Translations under genes and position numbers: made by a program | Notes under the pieces: generated by a model | What the model was told of the DNA's origin: nothing | Database searches by the model: none | The model's input: only the letters and a program-made list of their open reading frames with translations | Shown here: positions 36,395-47,700 of the stretch, piece after piece | Numbering within the stretch: the first letter of the stretch is position 1 | How the letters are laid out: every line of letters starts with the position of its first letter | Assembly: GCF_028769735.1 (NCBI RefSeq) | Contig: NC_088171.1 | Location: 92,612,912-92,676,911, forward strand | Source of the DNA: Zonotrichia leucophrys gambelii | Lineage: Eukaryota; Chordata; Aves; Passeriformes; Passerellidae | DNA: 64,000 nt | Direction: 5' to 3'

Positions 36395-36810
36395 TGAAAT
36401 GTTCCAGGGGTTGGAAAGGACCTTAAAAATCAAAATCAAATCCCTCAAACCAGCTCAAATCCCTACTGCCACGGGCAGGCACATCTCCCACGAGACCAGG
36501 CCACTCACTGCCACGGCCAACCTGGCCGTGAACGCGGCCATGGATGGGGCATCCATGTCCGTCCTGAGCAGCTTGCTTCAGTTTCTCACAACCTCACAGT
36601 AAACAATTCGTTTCATACATGTAACTCAAAATTCCCTTTATTTCAGTTTGAACGCATTACTCCTTGTCCTATCACTACAGCTCCTGATAAAAAATCCTTC
36701 TCTGGCTTCCATGCAGGCCCACTTCAGGTACTGGAAGGTTGCAGTGAGGTCTCCACACAACCTTTTCTCTTCCAGGGTGAACAGCCACAATATTCTTAGC
36801 ATGTCTTCAC
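36395..36810 (-). mobile_element. CR1 LINE 3' region, minus orientation
   Basis: Reverse-complement CR1 features: GTTGGAAAGGACCTTAAAAA, CCACGAGACCAGGCCACTCA, CCTGAGCAGCTTGCTTCAGT, GAACGCATTACTCCTTGTCC and CTCTTCCAGGGTGAACAGCC. It begins about 250 bp downstream of the second TATA box, so any plus-strand transcript from there would include it. Confidence 0.9.
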
Positions 36811-39800
36811 TGACACAGAAATCATTATGTGCCCAAGTGCTGGCTGTGAGTTAGTAATTCAGCAGCCTGAGTCCATGTGCAGCCGAGATGGGAGTACATG
36901 GCAGGAGCAGTAACTTCGGTGCTGCTGTTTTCTCTAGTCTGAGATCCCAGGCATGGTTATAGGCAATCTCTGTGTATTTTAGCTGGTTATTATAAACATA
37001 GGCAATGTATTCCCAGCTATACGGTGGGTGTCTCAATAGGCTCAGCTGCAGGTGTCTCCCAAGAGGTAAACAGTGGTTGTTTTGGATCCCTTTTGGTCCA
37101 GGAGGGAAGGGAATGTTCTCAGAGCCTAGGCAAGTTCTTTAGCTGGTGGTCTGCTGTGTAGAAGTGGCTGTGATGGCTGGTCTCTGTGTGTCAGCAGTCT
37201 CTGTGTGTCAGCAGGCACTGGGCCCCTCGGGGCTAGGAGTGTATGTAGCAAGATAACTCATTTTGCAAGCAGCTGTGTTGGCTGAAGATGCAACTCTCCC
37301 CCAGCGATTTGCTGCCTTTCCTGTGCCAGAGTTACCGCCCCCACAGCTCTTGAGTTGATGTTGGATAAGCGAGCAGCTGGATGAACTGTACTAATACTGC
37401 CTGAGGCGCCCTAAGGAGGATTCCTGCGATCTCTCTTGCTGACAGCGGTTTGGACTCGTTTTCTAGGGCTGTCTGTGATGGCAGCACTGCATGGCAATAG
37501 CACCTATTGCAGTGATGCTCAAAAGGAGATGCCTCCTGTCACTTTAGGCATTGCTCAGCTTTCCTGTGAGTACATGGGGTACGTGGGGTTCGGGGTGAGT
37601 ACACAAATCCTCAGGTCAGCCTGGCTGGTAACACCTCTGGGTCTGTCCACAGCAGGGCTGTATGCCAGGTAACCTCTTTGGGTGAGAGTGTAGGCACGGG
37701 CAGCCTGTTTGGCTTTCCTATCTGGCCGTCTCACTTGCATCCTAAGTGTGTAGGGCTAGGTTCAAAGATAGGCCTGTCTGAAGAATCTAAGTTCTGTAAA
37801 AAGAAATTCAATTCTAATGCTTAGTCTCTTGCTGAATAGTGTTAAAATTAAATCATTACCTAGTTTTGATTGTATGGTTTCTGAGTACAGGAGCATCACA
37901 GTTGTCTTTCATACCCTTTACTGCTAGCACCAAGGTGTGTGTTTCTTCCAGAGAGTCTTTGCAAATCAGCAACCAAGAAAATTTAAATGGCAGATTTACT
38001 TAATAGAGCTCTTCTAGTGCTTAGGGTCTCAGGAAATCCAGCCATTTTAATGGCTTTCTAGTGTGTGGTTTGTTGGCCCTCTTTATGCTTCCTTTTGTAG
38101 GTTAACATCTAAAACTTGATATGTTTGCTTTAATTACAAAGTACTTGATGTTATGTTTTTCTTGACTTGTGCTTTTATATCAGTGGAGTTCAGAATAGCA
38201 ATTTCTCTCACTTGTGGAATTAGCCACTTTGGTGATTTAGGGCTTCCACTGAGTTCTGTGCATGTGGGGAGTTTTGTATGTGCTTTCTAGCTGTGATAGA
38301 GCAGACAAACTTATTTCTGTCTGCAGATAAAGTGAAAATTTTACAACTAGTAGTGTGTTGAATAGTGATACTTGTAATTCCTAATTGCTAGTCAACTTTC
38401 TAGGGCATACTTGACATAGTAATTCCTTGGACAAGTGTGAACATTTTTAAATCTCACAGTTTTGGATGTATGCCCTCCTCTGAGGTACATGGTCTGTTAG
38501 AACAACATGCAGAGACTACGTCAGCCTTCTACCATCATCTTTGATGCTAAACCAGCTTCAGTTCTCAAGCAAAATGGTTTAACTTCAGTAATCACATTCA
38601 TGGAAAGAACCTCAGTGGTTCTGCAGCTACTTTATCTGTAAGGAGGAGAAGTTTCCTCCACTGAGATGGCTGCACAGGTGAGCTGAAACTAGGAACAGCT
38701 CAGTTATCTGTGATGGATTTCTTTTGGCACATTCCACCATTGCAATAGGAGAGATTGCCTGTGACATCATCAGTGGGATAGATGATATCATTGCCATTAC
38801 CTAGCCATGCCCAATTTATGAATTCCAAGCCACTGGCAGCTGTCTAGAGGCAAGGGGAAAAGATGAAAGGATATAGTTATGAACAAGCTCTCAACCAACC
38901 TTTCTGAAAATGGTGGAGTCGAGTCACAGCACTCTCTTTCCAGAAAGTGTTGGCTTAGGATCTATTTCCTGTGAAATTTCAGAGAGAACTTTGGTGAGAG
39001 CTGTCATACAGTGTACCACTGGTAGGTGAAAAGTGATCTTTAGATGTATTTGACAAAAAAACACTCTTAGCAAGCTTCCATTAAACTCATCTTGAGCTTT
39101 TTGTTTGAGGTTCAAGTGTTTTACTGATGGGCAATTTAAGGGTTTTTGATAGCAAAAGCATATAGGGGTGCAGTAAACTCTCTTCCTGCAGAAAGTCTAG
39201 AGTTGAGATAGTTGAGAGTGGGCCAAGAAAAGCTAACTTTAACATCATGTCAGTTTTTGATGGTGGGTCCCAAGGTCTTGAATTAGGAGGAAGAAAAAAA
39301 TGGGAAGTCAGAGGTGATCTTGGTGGGGCTCAGCCCAAAGCAAAAAAATGTCAACTCTCTCGTTCATGTGCACAGACAAGAGTTCTACCAGTGTAGTGGT
39401 TCATTTCAATAGAAGAGAAATTCAACCAGGACAAAGATAGAGCTTAGGGAAAAGCAAAGAAAGGTGAGTTTGACACAAAGTTATGCTTTGTAGTGTAATA
39501 AAGCAAAATGCTCGTCTCCTTTATACCTGTCTGCTCTGGCTTGGATGCTGCTTAATGCTCAGTGTTGGGAATAAAAAATCCCCTACAGTGATGCTGGCTG
39601 TGATCAGGCTAATCAGAAGAGTTTCTTTGGGTTTTTTCTTAATATCTATTCTTTCTAAAGGTTTGATCTCTAACTTCAGGTAGACTGCGATACTTGTCAG
39701 TGAAGTCACTCCAGTCTGTTTTACAGAATTCAATGTGGCAGATACATATTCTAAATACAAAAAAGAAAGGCATTCTATTCCTTCTGTGATACATGTCTAG

Positions 39801-40617
39801 GAGCAGATTTGCAAAGTTTTATTTTGAGCAAATTCTTGTTGATTTTTTTCCAGAAACATTTCATTTGTTGAAGTGAAGAAAATTAATTTAGACAAACACA
39901 TTTGGATGGAATATAACAGTGTGCATGATTGTATTAAAATCCAGTTTGGTATCTCAATTACAAACAAGTGTGGCTTGGTACATTTCTTGAATATGATTGT
40001 AACAATGCTGTATGCAAGGGTTCCATGTTCTAAAAAAGATTTAAGTGGCATTGTTTTCTTTCTTCTCTTGTTTTGCATTTAATGAGAAGCAAAAATGGGA
40101 TAGAGTGGGAAGTCATAAGCAGACGAGCACAAGATAATGTGGTTTGTTAATGTCAGCCTTCAGCTTATGTCTGTGGTCACGCGTAAAAATGCCTTCTTGG
40201 TTTCTGTGTTTTCTGTTCTTCTTTTCACTCTAATCTCTCTTCTGCCTTGTACCTCTAGAGTTCCCAGTCTCTGTTTTGGGTCTCCTTGCTTCCACAGTAG
40301 GCCAGTTCTGGACTTTCCTTCTTCACATATCCCTAATTGACTGATTTTTTTTCATTTATGTAGTAAAATTAAGAAGAGATTTCATGTTAACTTTCTAGGG
40401 TTTTAATAACTTTTATTTACCTTTTTTTTCCAAGCTGGTCTCCTTGTGGGAGAAGTGCTAATGAAACCTGCTAATGTCTAAAGCATGTGTGGCTTTTTCT
40501 TTAATACATTCAGCATTTTTCTAAACATTATTTTGACATTTGTATTTAATTATGCACTCTTCTACTGACTTTGTCGCTCAGAACTGACTTCAGTCATGAA
40601 TCAAAACTAGTAAGGAG
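36811..40617. other. Intergenic, no gene seen
   Basis: Unique sequence, increasingly AT-rich, with a 17-bp tandem duplication (TCTCTGTGTGTCAGCAG) near 37180-37214. No coding exon or recognised transposon. Open frames are under 100 codons and look random. Confidence 0.6.
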
Positions 40618-40662
40618 TTCTGCTCTGGGATCTGGTGTGTGAGGGAGACAGAGCTGCTTATG

Positions 40663-40747
40663 TATCATGGCCTTTTCTACTAGGGAGTAGATCTTCCCCA
40701 ATTATTTGGTCTGCAACTTGCTTACTCTTCCATGGCAAAGCCAGGAC
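40663..40747 (-). repeat. 85-bp repeat, inverted partner of 43152-43236
   Basis: The reverse complement of this segment matches 43152-43236 with two mismatches by eye. Weaker similarity (about 40 bp, several mismatches) continues at 40624-40662 against 43263-43303. It contains the near-palindrome CTACTCCCTAGTAG. I cannot assign a family. Confidence 0.85.
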
Positions 40748-41775
40748 TTTTGCACTGGCAAGAAGACTCAAGCCTGAGATGTGATATTCCTAAGGCTTTT
40801 AGAGCCAAGGAGCAGCAAGTAGTCACAGAGGACTAGTGACTGCTGTCCTTCTTCTGTTCCTCCAAGCTGATTTGGAGAAGGACCAATCCCCTCTATGTGA
40901 GGAGAGGCAGTGTGGTATTTCTTTTTGTGAAGGACACTGATTGCTATCATGCTGGCCCTTTTAATTCTGTGTGTCAAAGTGATTTGATATTGTATGTATT
41001 CTTGGTAATTTATTTTCAGAAATATGCTTGGGTCAGTTTATTGCTTGCTGGGAATTAATTTGATACTTCAAAAGTGCATGATGCTCTTAATTAACTGCTT
41101 GCACTTTAGTTGCAGAAGAAGTTCTACAAAAATAATGGAAGGTAACCAGTGCAGTCATCTGCAGGTTGTTCTAATTTCATTTGAATTACCTCAGTCAGTG
41201 GTGAGGGAAAAGGTAGAAAATGGGTGATTGAGGATATAAATTGTTGGTCTTGGCTGTGATCATTTGGACATTGGGCTGATTATTGGTGGACATGGTTGGG
41301 TAGGGGAAGGGTAGATGTACAAGAGAAATTATTTGAAAATCGTTGATAGAACTTGCTAGCAGTGATAAAGTAGGAAGAATGGAATGAAGGAAGTCTTGGA
41401 AATACTGGGCAAGATCTCTTAAAGGCTGTATGGACTGGAGTAGGTGCATTGGGAGACCCAGAAGAAAAATACGGGAGTTGTCCCACTGAAGTTCTGCAAC
41501 TCCAGTAAAGACTTTGGTTAAGAGCTTGTGTTTTGCAAAATTTTATAATTTAGACAAAACCTGATTGTTAACCACAACTTTGGAATGATGCTTGAATTGG
41601 CCTCGTAAAATCAGTTTGTGCATCTTGGTATAATAATTTTATAGATATAAAGAGTTGAGCTTCAATCTACATTTTCACATGAACACTTTCCTTTTTGAAA
41701 ACTCTTCTAATTATTTTTTAAAACTGAAGAAAGGAGTTAAATGCTAAGCTAAAGTAAGTTCTTGGCTAAACAGTG

Positions 41776-42141
41776 TGTGGGGTTCAGCGGATTCACGGAT
41801 GCATAATTGTACTGATAGGACAAATGGCTGTGTATGTCTTTACAAATGACTTGAGAACAAGGATCAGAAAGAATGGGTGTGGGGATAGATGAGGTAGGGG
41901 AGATATGTAGTAATAGGATTGGGAAGGCTGTACCTTCCTAGTACCTCAGCCAATGGGGAGAGGAGGAGGGCAGCGGGCAGCAGGAGTTTAGGATAAAAGG
42001 AGGCTGGGTCCTCCAACAACTCACGAGATCCCACAGGGGTATGGCCCAGTGAACTCTCCCATTATTTGAATAAAGTTGGTTTCTGCAGGGCTCCTCTGTC
42101 TCCTTTGTGGACACAGGCCTTTGGCAGTGTGATTTTCCACA
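41776..42141 (+). mobile_element. Solo LTR of an endogenous retrovirus
   Basis: A 366-bp element with terminal inverted TGTGG...CCACA. Flanking 5-bp copies are CAGTG (left, 41771-41775) and CAGTA (right, 42142-42146), a likely target duplication with one change. Inside are CCAAT at 41950, a TATA-like GGATAAAAGG at 41991-42000 and a polyadenylation signal AATAAA at 42069-42074, in the order expected for U3-R-U5 on the plus strand. No internal viral genes flank it, so it is probably a recombined solo LTR. The family was not named; an ERVL- or ERVK-type avian LTR is likely. Confidence 0.8.
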
Positions 42142-42146
42142 CAGTA

Positions 42147-43109
42147 AGGATTTATTTATATTTAAGCAGTTTCCTGCATTCAGATTGTGCCTGTCACTTG
42201 TATAAGTACTGAACCACTCCCTCCCCCCATAATTTCACTATAACTTTAGAAGCTACAAATCCTTGTGCTCGGGTTGGCCACTGACTTTTAGTAGCCAGTC
42301 ATATGGTATAGATTTGCAAAGCTGACGCAAAATGGAGCCATTCATCTCCTCCCTATTACAGGCTGCTGAAAGCATATTGCCCTGAAGTTCTCTCATTGCA
42401 CTGTAGCCCCGCTGAGCACCGAGGCAAGTTCAAGGTTTTGGTTTTGGTCTTACACTTTACAATGCTTGGTGGCAGCAGCCCAGGCTGCCTGAGGGAGCAC
42501 CTTCTGCAGTCACGGCCGCTCATGACAGCTGCATTCCTCTGGAACAATGGCATTGTTGGTGAAATGGGGAATGAATGGGAGAGACAAACTGCTTCTGCAG
42601 CTAGCCCACAACTGAGGGATTGATTCCTGGAACACATCAGAGCAACTATAAACCTCCCTGTCCTCGGAATTAAGTGAAAATTCACTTGCTTCAACCTCGC
42701 CTTTCCACAATGGCCAGGGGAAAAAAATCCCTAGGGCATAGATGAGGATGATTTCCGTTTCCGTTTTAAAAGCCCAAATAACAAAGTATATGAAAGTATA
42801 GGGTAAGAATAGGGTAAATTTTGTCCGCTCTCCTGTGCAGTTTTTGGTAGTCTACCTCATAACTCCTCACAACCCCTCACAACTTTCACTTGGCTGGCCA
42901 GCAGTAAAAGTGTTACTTAAGCTTGGGGTTTTTTGGGTGAGAAAAAATCCCAATCGAAGAGTAGACAATAGAAAGTCAAGCAGAAAGACAACTCAGAAAA
43001 ATGTTTCCAAAATTTTTTGTTTAATTTTTTCTGCTTCCCTCTTTCCTCTGCACATCTATTCTTAATATACTTCAAATTTACAGTTGTGTTATATATTGTT
43101 GAAATGCAG
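42147..43109. other. Intergenic, no gene seen
   Basis: Unique sequence between the solo LTR and the 43-kb repeat block. Overlapping frames near 42356-42710 on both strands show no family resemblance. Confidence 0.55.
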
Positions 43110-43151
43110 GAGTCTAATTTATTAACTAATTTATTAACTCTCACTTTAATT

Positions 43152-43236
43152 GTCTTGGCTTTGCCATGGAAGAGTAAGCAAGTTGCAGACCAAATAAATG
43201 GGGAAGATCTACTCCCTAGTAGAAAAGGCCATGATA
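43152..43236 (+). repeat. 85-bp repeat, inverted partner of 40663-40747
   Basis: About 98% identical to the reverse complement of 40663-40747. The block is flanked by two copies of GAGTCTAATTTATTAA, at 43110-43125 and 43302-43317, each followed closely by CTCACT. The block thus looks inserted into, or duplicated with, a short sequence. Confidence 0.85.
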
Positions 43237-43878
43237 CGTAAAGGCATGCACAGATCTCATCATACACAAGCAGCTCAGTCTCCCTCGCATGCCAGATCCC
43301 AGAGTCTAATTTATTAATTCTCACTCTGTTTGCAGGAGTGTTGCAGTTGCTCTTGGGGCAAGAACCTCACTGATCTGTTTCAGCTTACATTTAAATTATA
43401 GATCAAATATCCACAAGAAAATACCTACTACAATTTTTTCCAGAAAAGCATTGGACAATATTGATAGCCCATTTCACTGTTGTTATCCTTTTGCTTGATA
43501 GTTCAGTTTTGAGCCTGAGCTTAAAGAAACTCTGAATCAGTTCACAAATAGCTAACAAATGGCTCAGTCTTCAAAACCAGAAGTCCACCAAAGAACGGGT
43601 GTCATTAGAGGGTGACTAGAGCCCAAGTGTCAGGGGTGCCAGAGGAAGCTGGTGGGTGTCACGTTCAGAACAAGAGGAGGTGGTTCTTTGCGCAGTGTGT
43701 GGCTAAGCTCTGACATTCTACACCCGATGACATGACAAACACTCCGAGTTTCTCTGGGGCCAGGGAGACAGCAGTGCGGAAAACCGAGCCAGAACTATAA
43801 ACACAGTATGCAGACAGGAGTAGTCAGGAGTGGTAGGTGTTCCAGGGTTGTGTTCTGATGCCATTCTGTAAGCATCTT

Positions 43879-43918
43879 TGTTTTTAGTCAATACTGCACA
43901 GAGTATTGACTAAAAACA
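43879..43918. repeat. Perfect 17-bp inverted repeat (hairpin)
   Basis: TGTTTTTAGTCAATACT at 43879-43895 and its exact reverse complement at 43902-43918 are separated by the six bases GCACAG. There is no T-run terminator and no transcript evidence. Confidence 0.95.
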
Positions 43919-43950
43919 GAGTGCTTAGGGGATCACTGATCTGGCACAAT

Positions 43951-43999
43951 TTTTATGTTTAAAAACTTTTAAACATTAAAAATTCTTTTAAACATAAAA
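43951..43999. repeat. 14-bp inverted repeat beside the hairpin
   Basis: TTTTATGTTTAAAA at 43951-43964 is matched by TTTTAAACATAAAA at 43986-43999. The motif TTTTAAACAT recurs nearby (near 43967, 43986 and 44011), giving an A/T-rich cluster 30 bp to the right of the 17-bp hairpin. Confidence 0.85.
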
Positions 44000-44094
44000 T
44001 GAAGTATTTTAAACATCTTTTAAGAGGAGAGTGAGGGGACTGACTAAGCTTACAGAGACATCAAACCTAAAGCTGGCTGTAAAGCAGCTTTAGT

Positions 44095-44725
44095 GCAGAA
44101 AATCTTGCAGTTCTTGTACCACTGAGTGATAGAATGGCAGAGGAAATTCAGAACTGATAAATGTGAAATAATGCATGTGCACTAATTATATGTGTGCAGT
44201 GATGTGCTCTGTTTTGTCTATTAACACTCAGAAATTGTCCTGGACTCACTGTGAATAGTTATATGAAAATGTTAGCTCAATACTCAATAGAGGTCAAAAA
44301 GGCAAGCAGAACCATTTTAGGAAAAGGTAGAAAAGCAAAAAGTTAAAAAAAAAGAAAAGTGAAAAAAAGAGAAAATTCCATCAAATTGGGGTATGAATCC
44401 ATGGAAATCTTCAACATTGCATGCATTTTCAGCCACTTTATAAAAAAGAAGGTAGAGTAGAATTAAAAAAAAAATCCAACCTCAGCAAAGAAACAAGAAT
44501 CATGGAATACTTTTCATATAAGAACAGAAATGTTTTTTCCCTTAAATAATAGATTCCAGGGGAGAGGAGTTGATAGCTCTTTACAGAGAGATAAATATTG
44601 GATGGAGGTCACACATAAAACAATTTCTTTCCCTTTAATAAACCACAAATTAAATTTAAGTCTTCAGGATGAAAGCTTAAAAACGAGCAAGAGGAGGTAC
44701 TTCTAAAGGGAAAAAACTCCGCAAA
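44095..44725 (+). mobile_element. Ancient, diverged CR1-type LINE
   Basis: Weak but ordered similarity to an old amniote CR1 3' region: GGCAGAGGAAATTCAGAACT then GATAAATG, GTCCTGGACTCACTGTGAAT, GGTCAAAAAGGCAAGCAGAA, and at the far end GATAAATATTGGATGGAGG and GCAAGAGGAGGTACTTCT. The middle is badly decayed and A-rich. Recognition is from memory of the consensus. Confidence 0.6.
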
Positions 44726-47700
44726 TGAAGGTGGTGATGTCACTTCTGGTTCAGAAAAACCCTGAACTGACTCTGGCCAGGAATGGTACTATGCTTTCCC
44801 CAAAGGGAAGCTGTTGGCCCCTGTCAGGGGTGACAGAGTTGGTGGAATTGCAGCCTGTTGTGGGGAACTCAGCCCTGACATCAGGAGAAGTTGCTGTGAT
44901 GCTCCCCAGTGTGACCTGTAGTGGAGGAAGCATCTTGTGCACAGGATGTGGTGTGTGCCTGTAACAGTTGAGAAAAGGAATGCTTTGTTTCTGAATATAA
45001 GGAAATGGAAGTGAATCAAATTCCATGTGAAATCATACAGAAGACCATGGCCTGGTTTGTTACCTGCCACACTTTGGTTTGATGGGTGATTATAATATCA
45101 AAATTTTATAAGCTTTCTGTTGGCTGTGGAAGATGGTCACTGGGATGGTCCAAAGCCACATAGCCTAAGGTGCATCTTATTGTCAGTGTACCCATTTACA
45201 TCCCTAAGCCTTTAAAATGCAAGACAGGAATGAAAAAGGTTTTTTTACTGACCTTCTGGGTATATTAACTTCATGGTCTCAGGGGAGAACCTAGCAACAA
45301 AGACAGTCTTGTGAATGCATGTGTGTATAGTGTGTTAGATGCATTTCCTGGACCATAGGCTAATAATAAAAAGAGAAAATGAAACTTATAAAGTTATTGT
45401 TTATTGTCTGCAAGATTTAATCACTCACACTGGAAGTAGCTTTACTCTTACCAGTGTGTTCTTTTTCCTCTTTTTTTTTTAAGAACACCGGTATGAAGCA
45501 AGTGAGATAATGCTGAAATATGTGTTTTCTAATGCCTACCTGCTCAGCACCTGTTAGAAAATACCAGGAAGCTGTCCCCATGGAAAATGTCTCCTGAATC
45601 AGACTGAAGGCAATAAGAGAGTCTGTGGTTAAAACTGCCTACAACCAAGTTCTGAGAATTGGTGTTGAGACTCCCATCTTCAAAAAAAGCACAGTAAGTA
45701 GATAATGAGGAGTTTAGTCCATATACAAGCAACAAAGATTCTCCATGCAAGTACTTTTTATAATTAACAGACAATGCTAAGTGGTTTTTAAGTCATAAAA
45801 TAATAGTAAAAGGTATCTGGTGTATGTGTACTGGTTTGAGTAATTTCTTTCTTCAAGTTACTGGATTGAATTTATTTTTTTCTTTAAACATAATGTCACA
45901 CTTATCTCCTGTATGTAGGTCTTTGCTGAGCCCTGTCCATTTTTGTCAGACAACTGATTTTTGACTTTTCCATTGGAAGGCACAGAAAAATGTGCAGTGG
46001 TAGAAGGAAGAGCAAATTTAAACCTGTGAGAGTTCTCTTGGTGATTTTGTGGTACTTGAGTCCACTAATGCTTTGAGGGTCTCTGGAATTTGAAATAACT
46101 TATTTTGATTCCTAATGCTTATAAAATAAATAAATGAGTCTTCCAAACCCCTTCTCTGCATGGACACTAACAGTTTATGCCAAGTACATTGCTGAATTTG
46201 CCAGTACCGTGCTTGGCACGTTTATTCATGCATTAACTAGAGATTTTCTTTCAAGTAACTTGCTGGCATATATGTGATTGGCTATGGAAGATGGCCTGGC
46301 CATGTGTGAGTCTTCACCCCACAGATGTACTCCTTCTCTCATGTGATTGTCTCTGATGGGCAATATGATTTGTCCTAAGACAAGATACCAGGAGGAACTC
46401 TCTGGATCATCTCATAAGGAATATATTCACTTTTAGACAGGTGAGTAAAACTGCTAAGATACGGTCACATGTGGAGATAAAATCATTAAGTAGCTCTATA
46501 GGTGCTTTGTTATTGTGTGTTCTGCAAAGCCAAAGACTGCAAACCTGTAGATTTCTAGCTCAACCTGTTTATATTGTTACCCTTTAGGCCTGCTTATATT
46601 CTACACTTCATAGACAATATTTAGATATTGTATTAGCAATAAATCTAATCACAATCGTCCATGTAATCAGTGGTGTATTTCTGGTGCCTGACTGAGATAG
46701 TTCTCTTCTACTACTCTGTTACAATATATTCAATCAAATTTAGTTATTCTGGACCATTTAGTTAATCTGTTTAAGTTTTCCTTTCTGCAATACTAAGAAA
46801 GTTATGAACTAGTAAGAAAGCTTACCAGTTCAAATATTACTCCATGAATTCTTTATTGTTAAAACAAATTACCTATTCCTATTACAAATTACCTATTACC
46901 TATTTCCTTTTCCTTTCCCTTTCTCAGAATTTAGTCAATTACTAGACACCTTTACTGGTTTGGTCAGCAGATCAGACATACTGGTCTTTGGTTTGTTGGA
47001 TCCTTCTTGAAGTCATTAAAGATCTTTCATGTCCAGTATCTGTCATTTCCATAGACTGAAACAGACTGAACTTATATGACACACACGATAGTTTACAATT
47101 TGGGGAAAAGTACTTCTACATCTTTGGTTTTGTCCTAACCTGTCACAATACAGGATTCAGCTGACTCCAGATTTTGGCCGAGTGTTCAAACTCCACTGGC
47201 TTTATAAAGAGCTTCCAACAATGTAACTGCATTACATGTAATTAAAATAGGGTAAAACCCCCACAGCTTAAACCAACCAATAAATCCAAAAGGTAGGGAG
47301 GTCACGAGAAAAGACCCAGACTCCTTTTCCCAGAGTTCCTTCTGGTAGTCAGCTTGTTGAAGAAGGAATATGCTTATTAACCTCACAGCATTTTGAATTT
47401 CTCTGTAAAATGTTTTTTTTTAGTAAAAGTTGTCTTTGCTCATCAATTTTATGCAATTCTTCCACTGTTTTTTTTTTTTTTTTAAATCTGAATCACAAAG
47501 GACTATGAACTTGCTGTGTCCTTTCTACAGGGGCTGAGGATCAAAGCTGTGATGTACACTTGGATGTAGGCACTTAGCATCCATGTTTCTAACACTTTCT
47601 CTCTCTTTGGTCTGCTTGCTCCTTTGCTTTTTCCCTCCATTCTGAGTAGGAGCCAAGAGAACAGGAAGGTAGAGGAGGAGCGTGTTCAGCAGGATTGCTT

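Noticed and set aside
36018..36426. Open frames of 112 and 98 codons around the orphan promoter
   Set aside because: The first begins upstream of the second TATA box. Both are GC-driven, and one runs into a CR1 insertion.
19098..42000. Upstream exon for an N-terminally extended NR4A3 isoform
   Set aside because: I looked on the minus strand for codons of the extra human residues as I recall them and found no match. It may be absent, diverged or further away.
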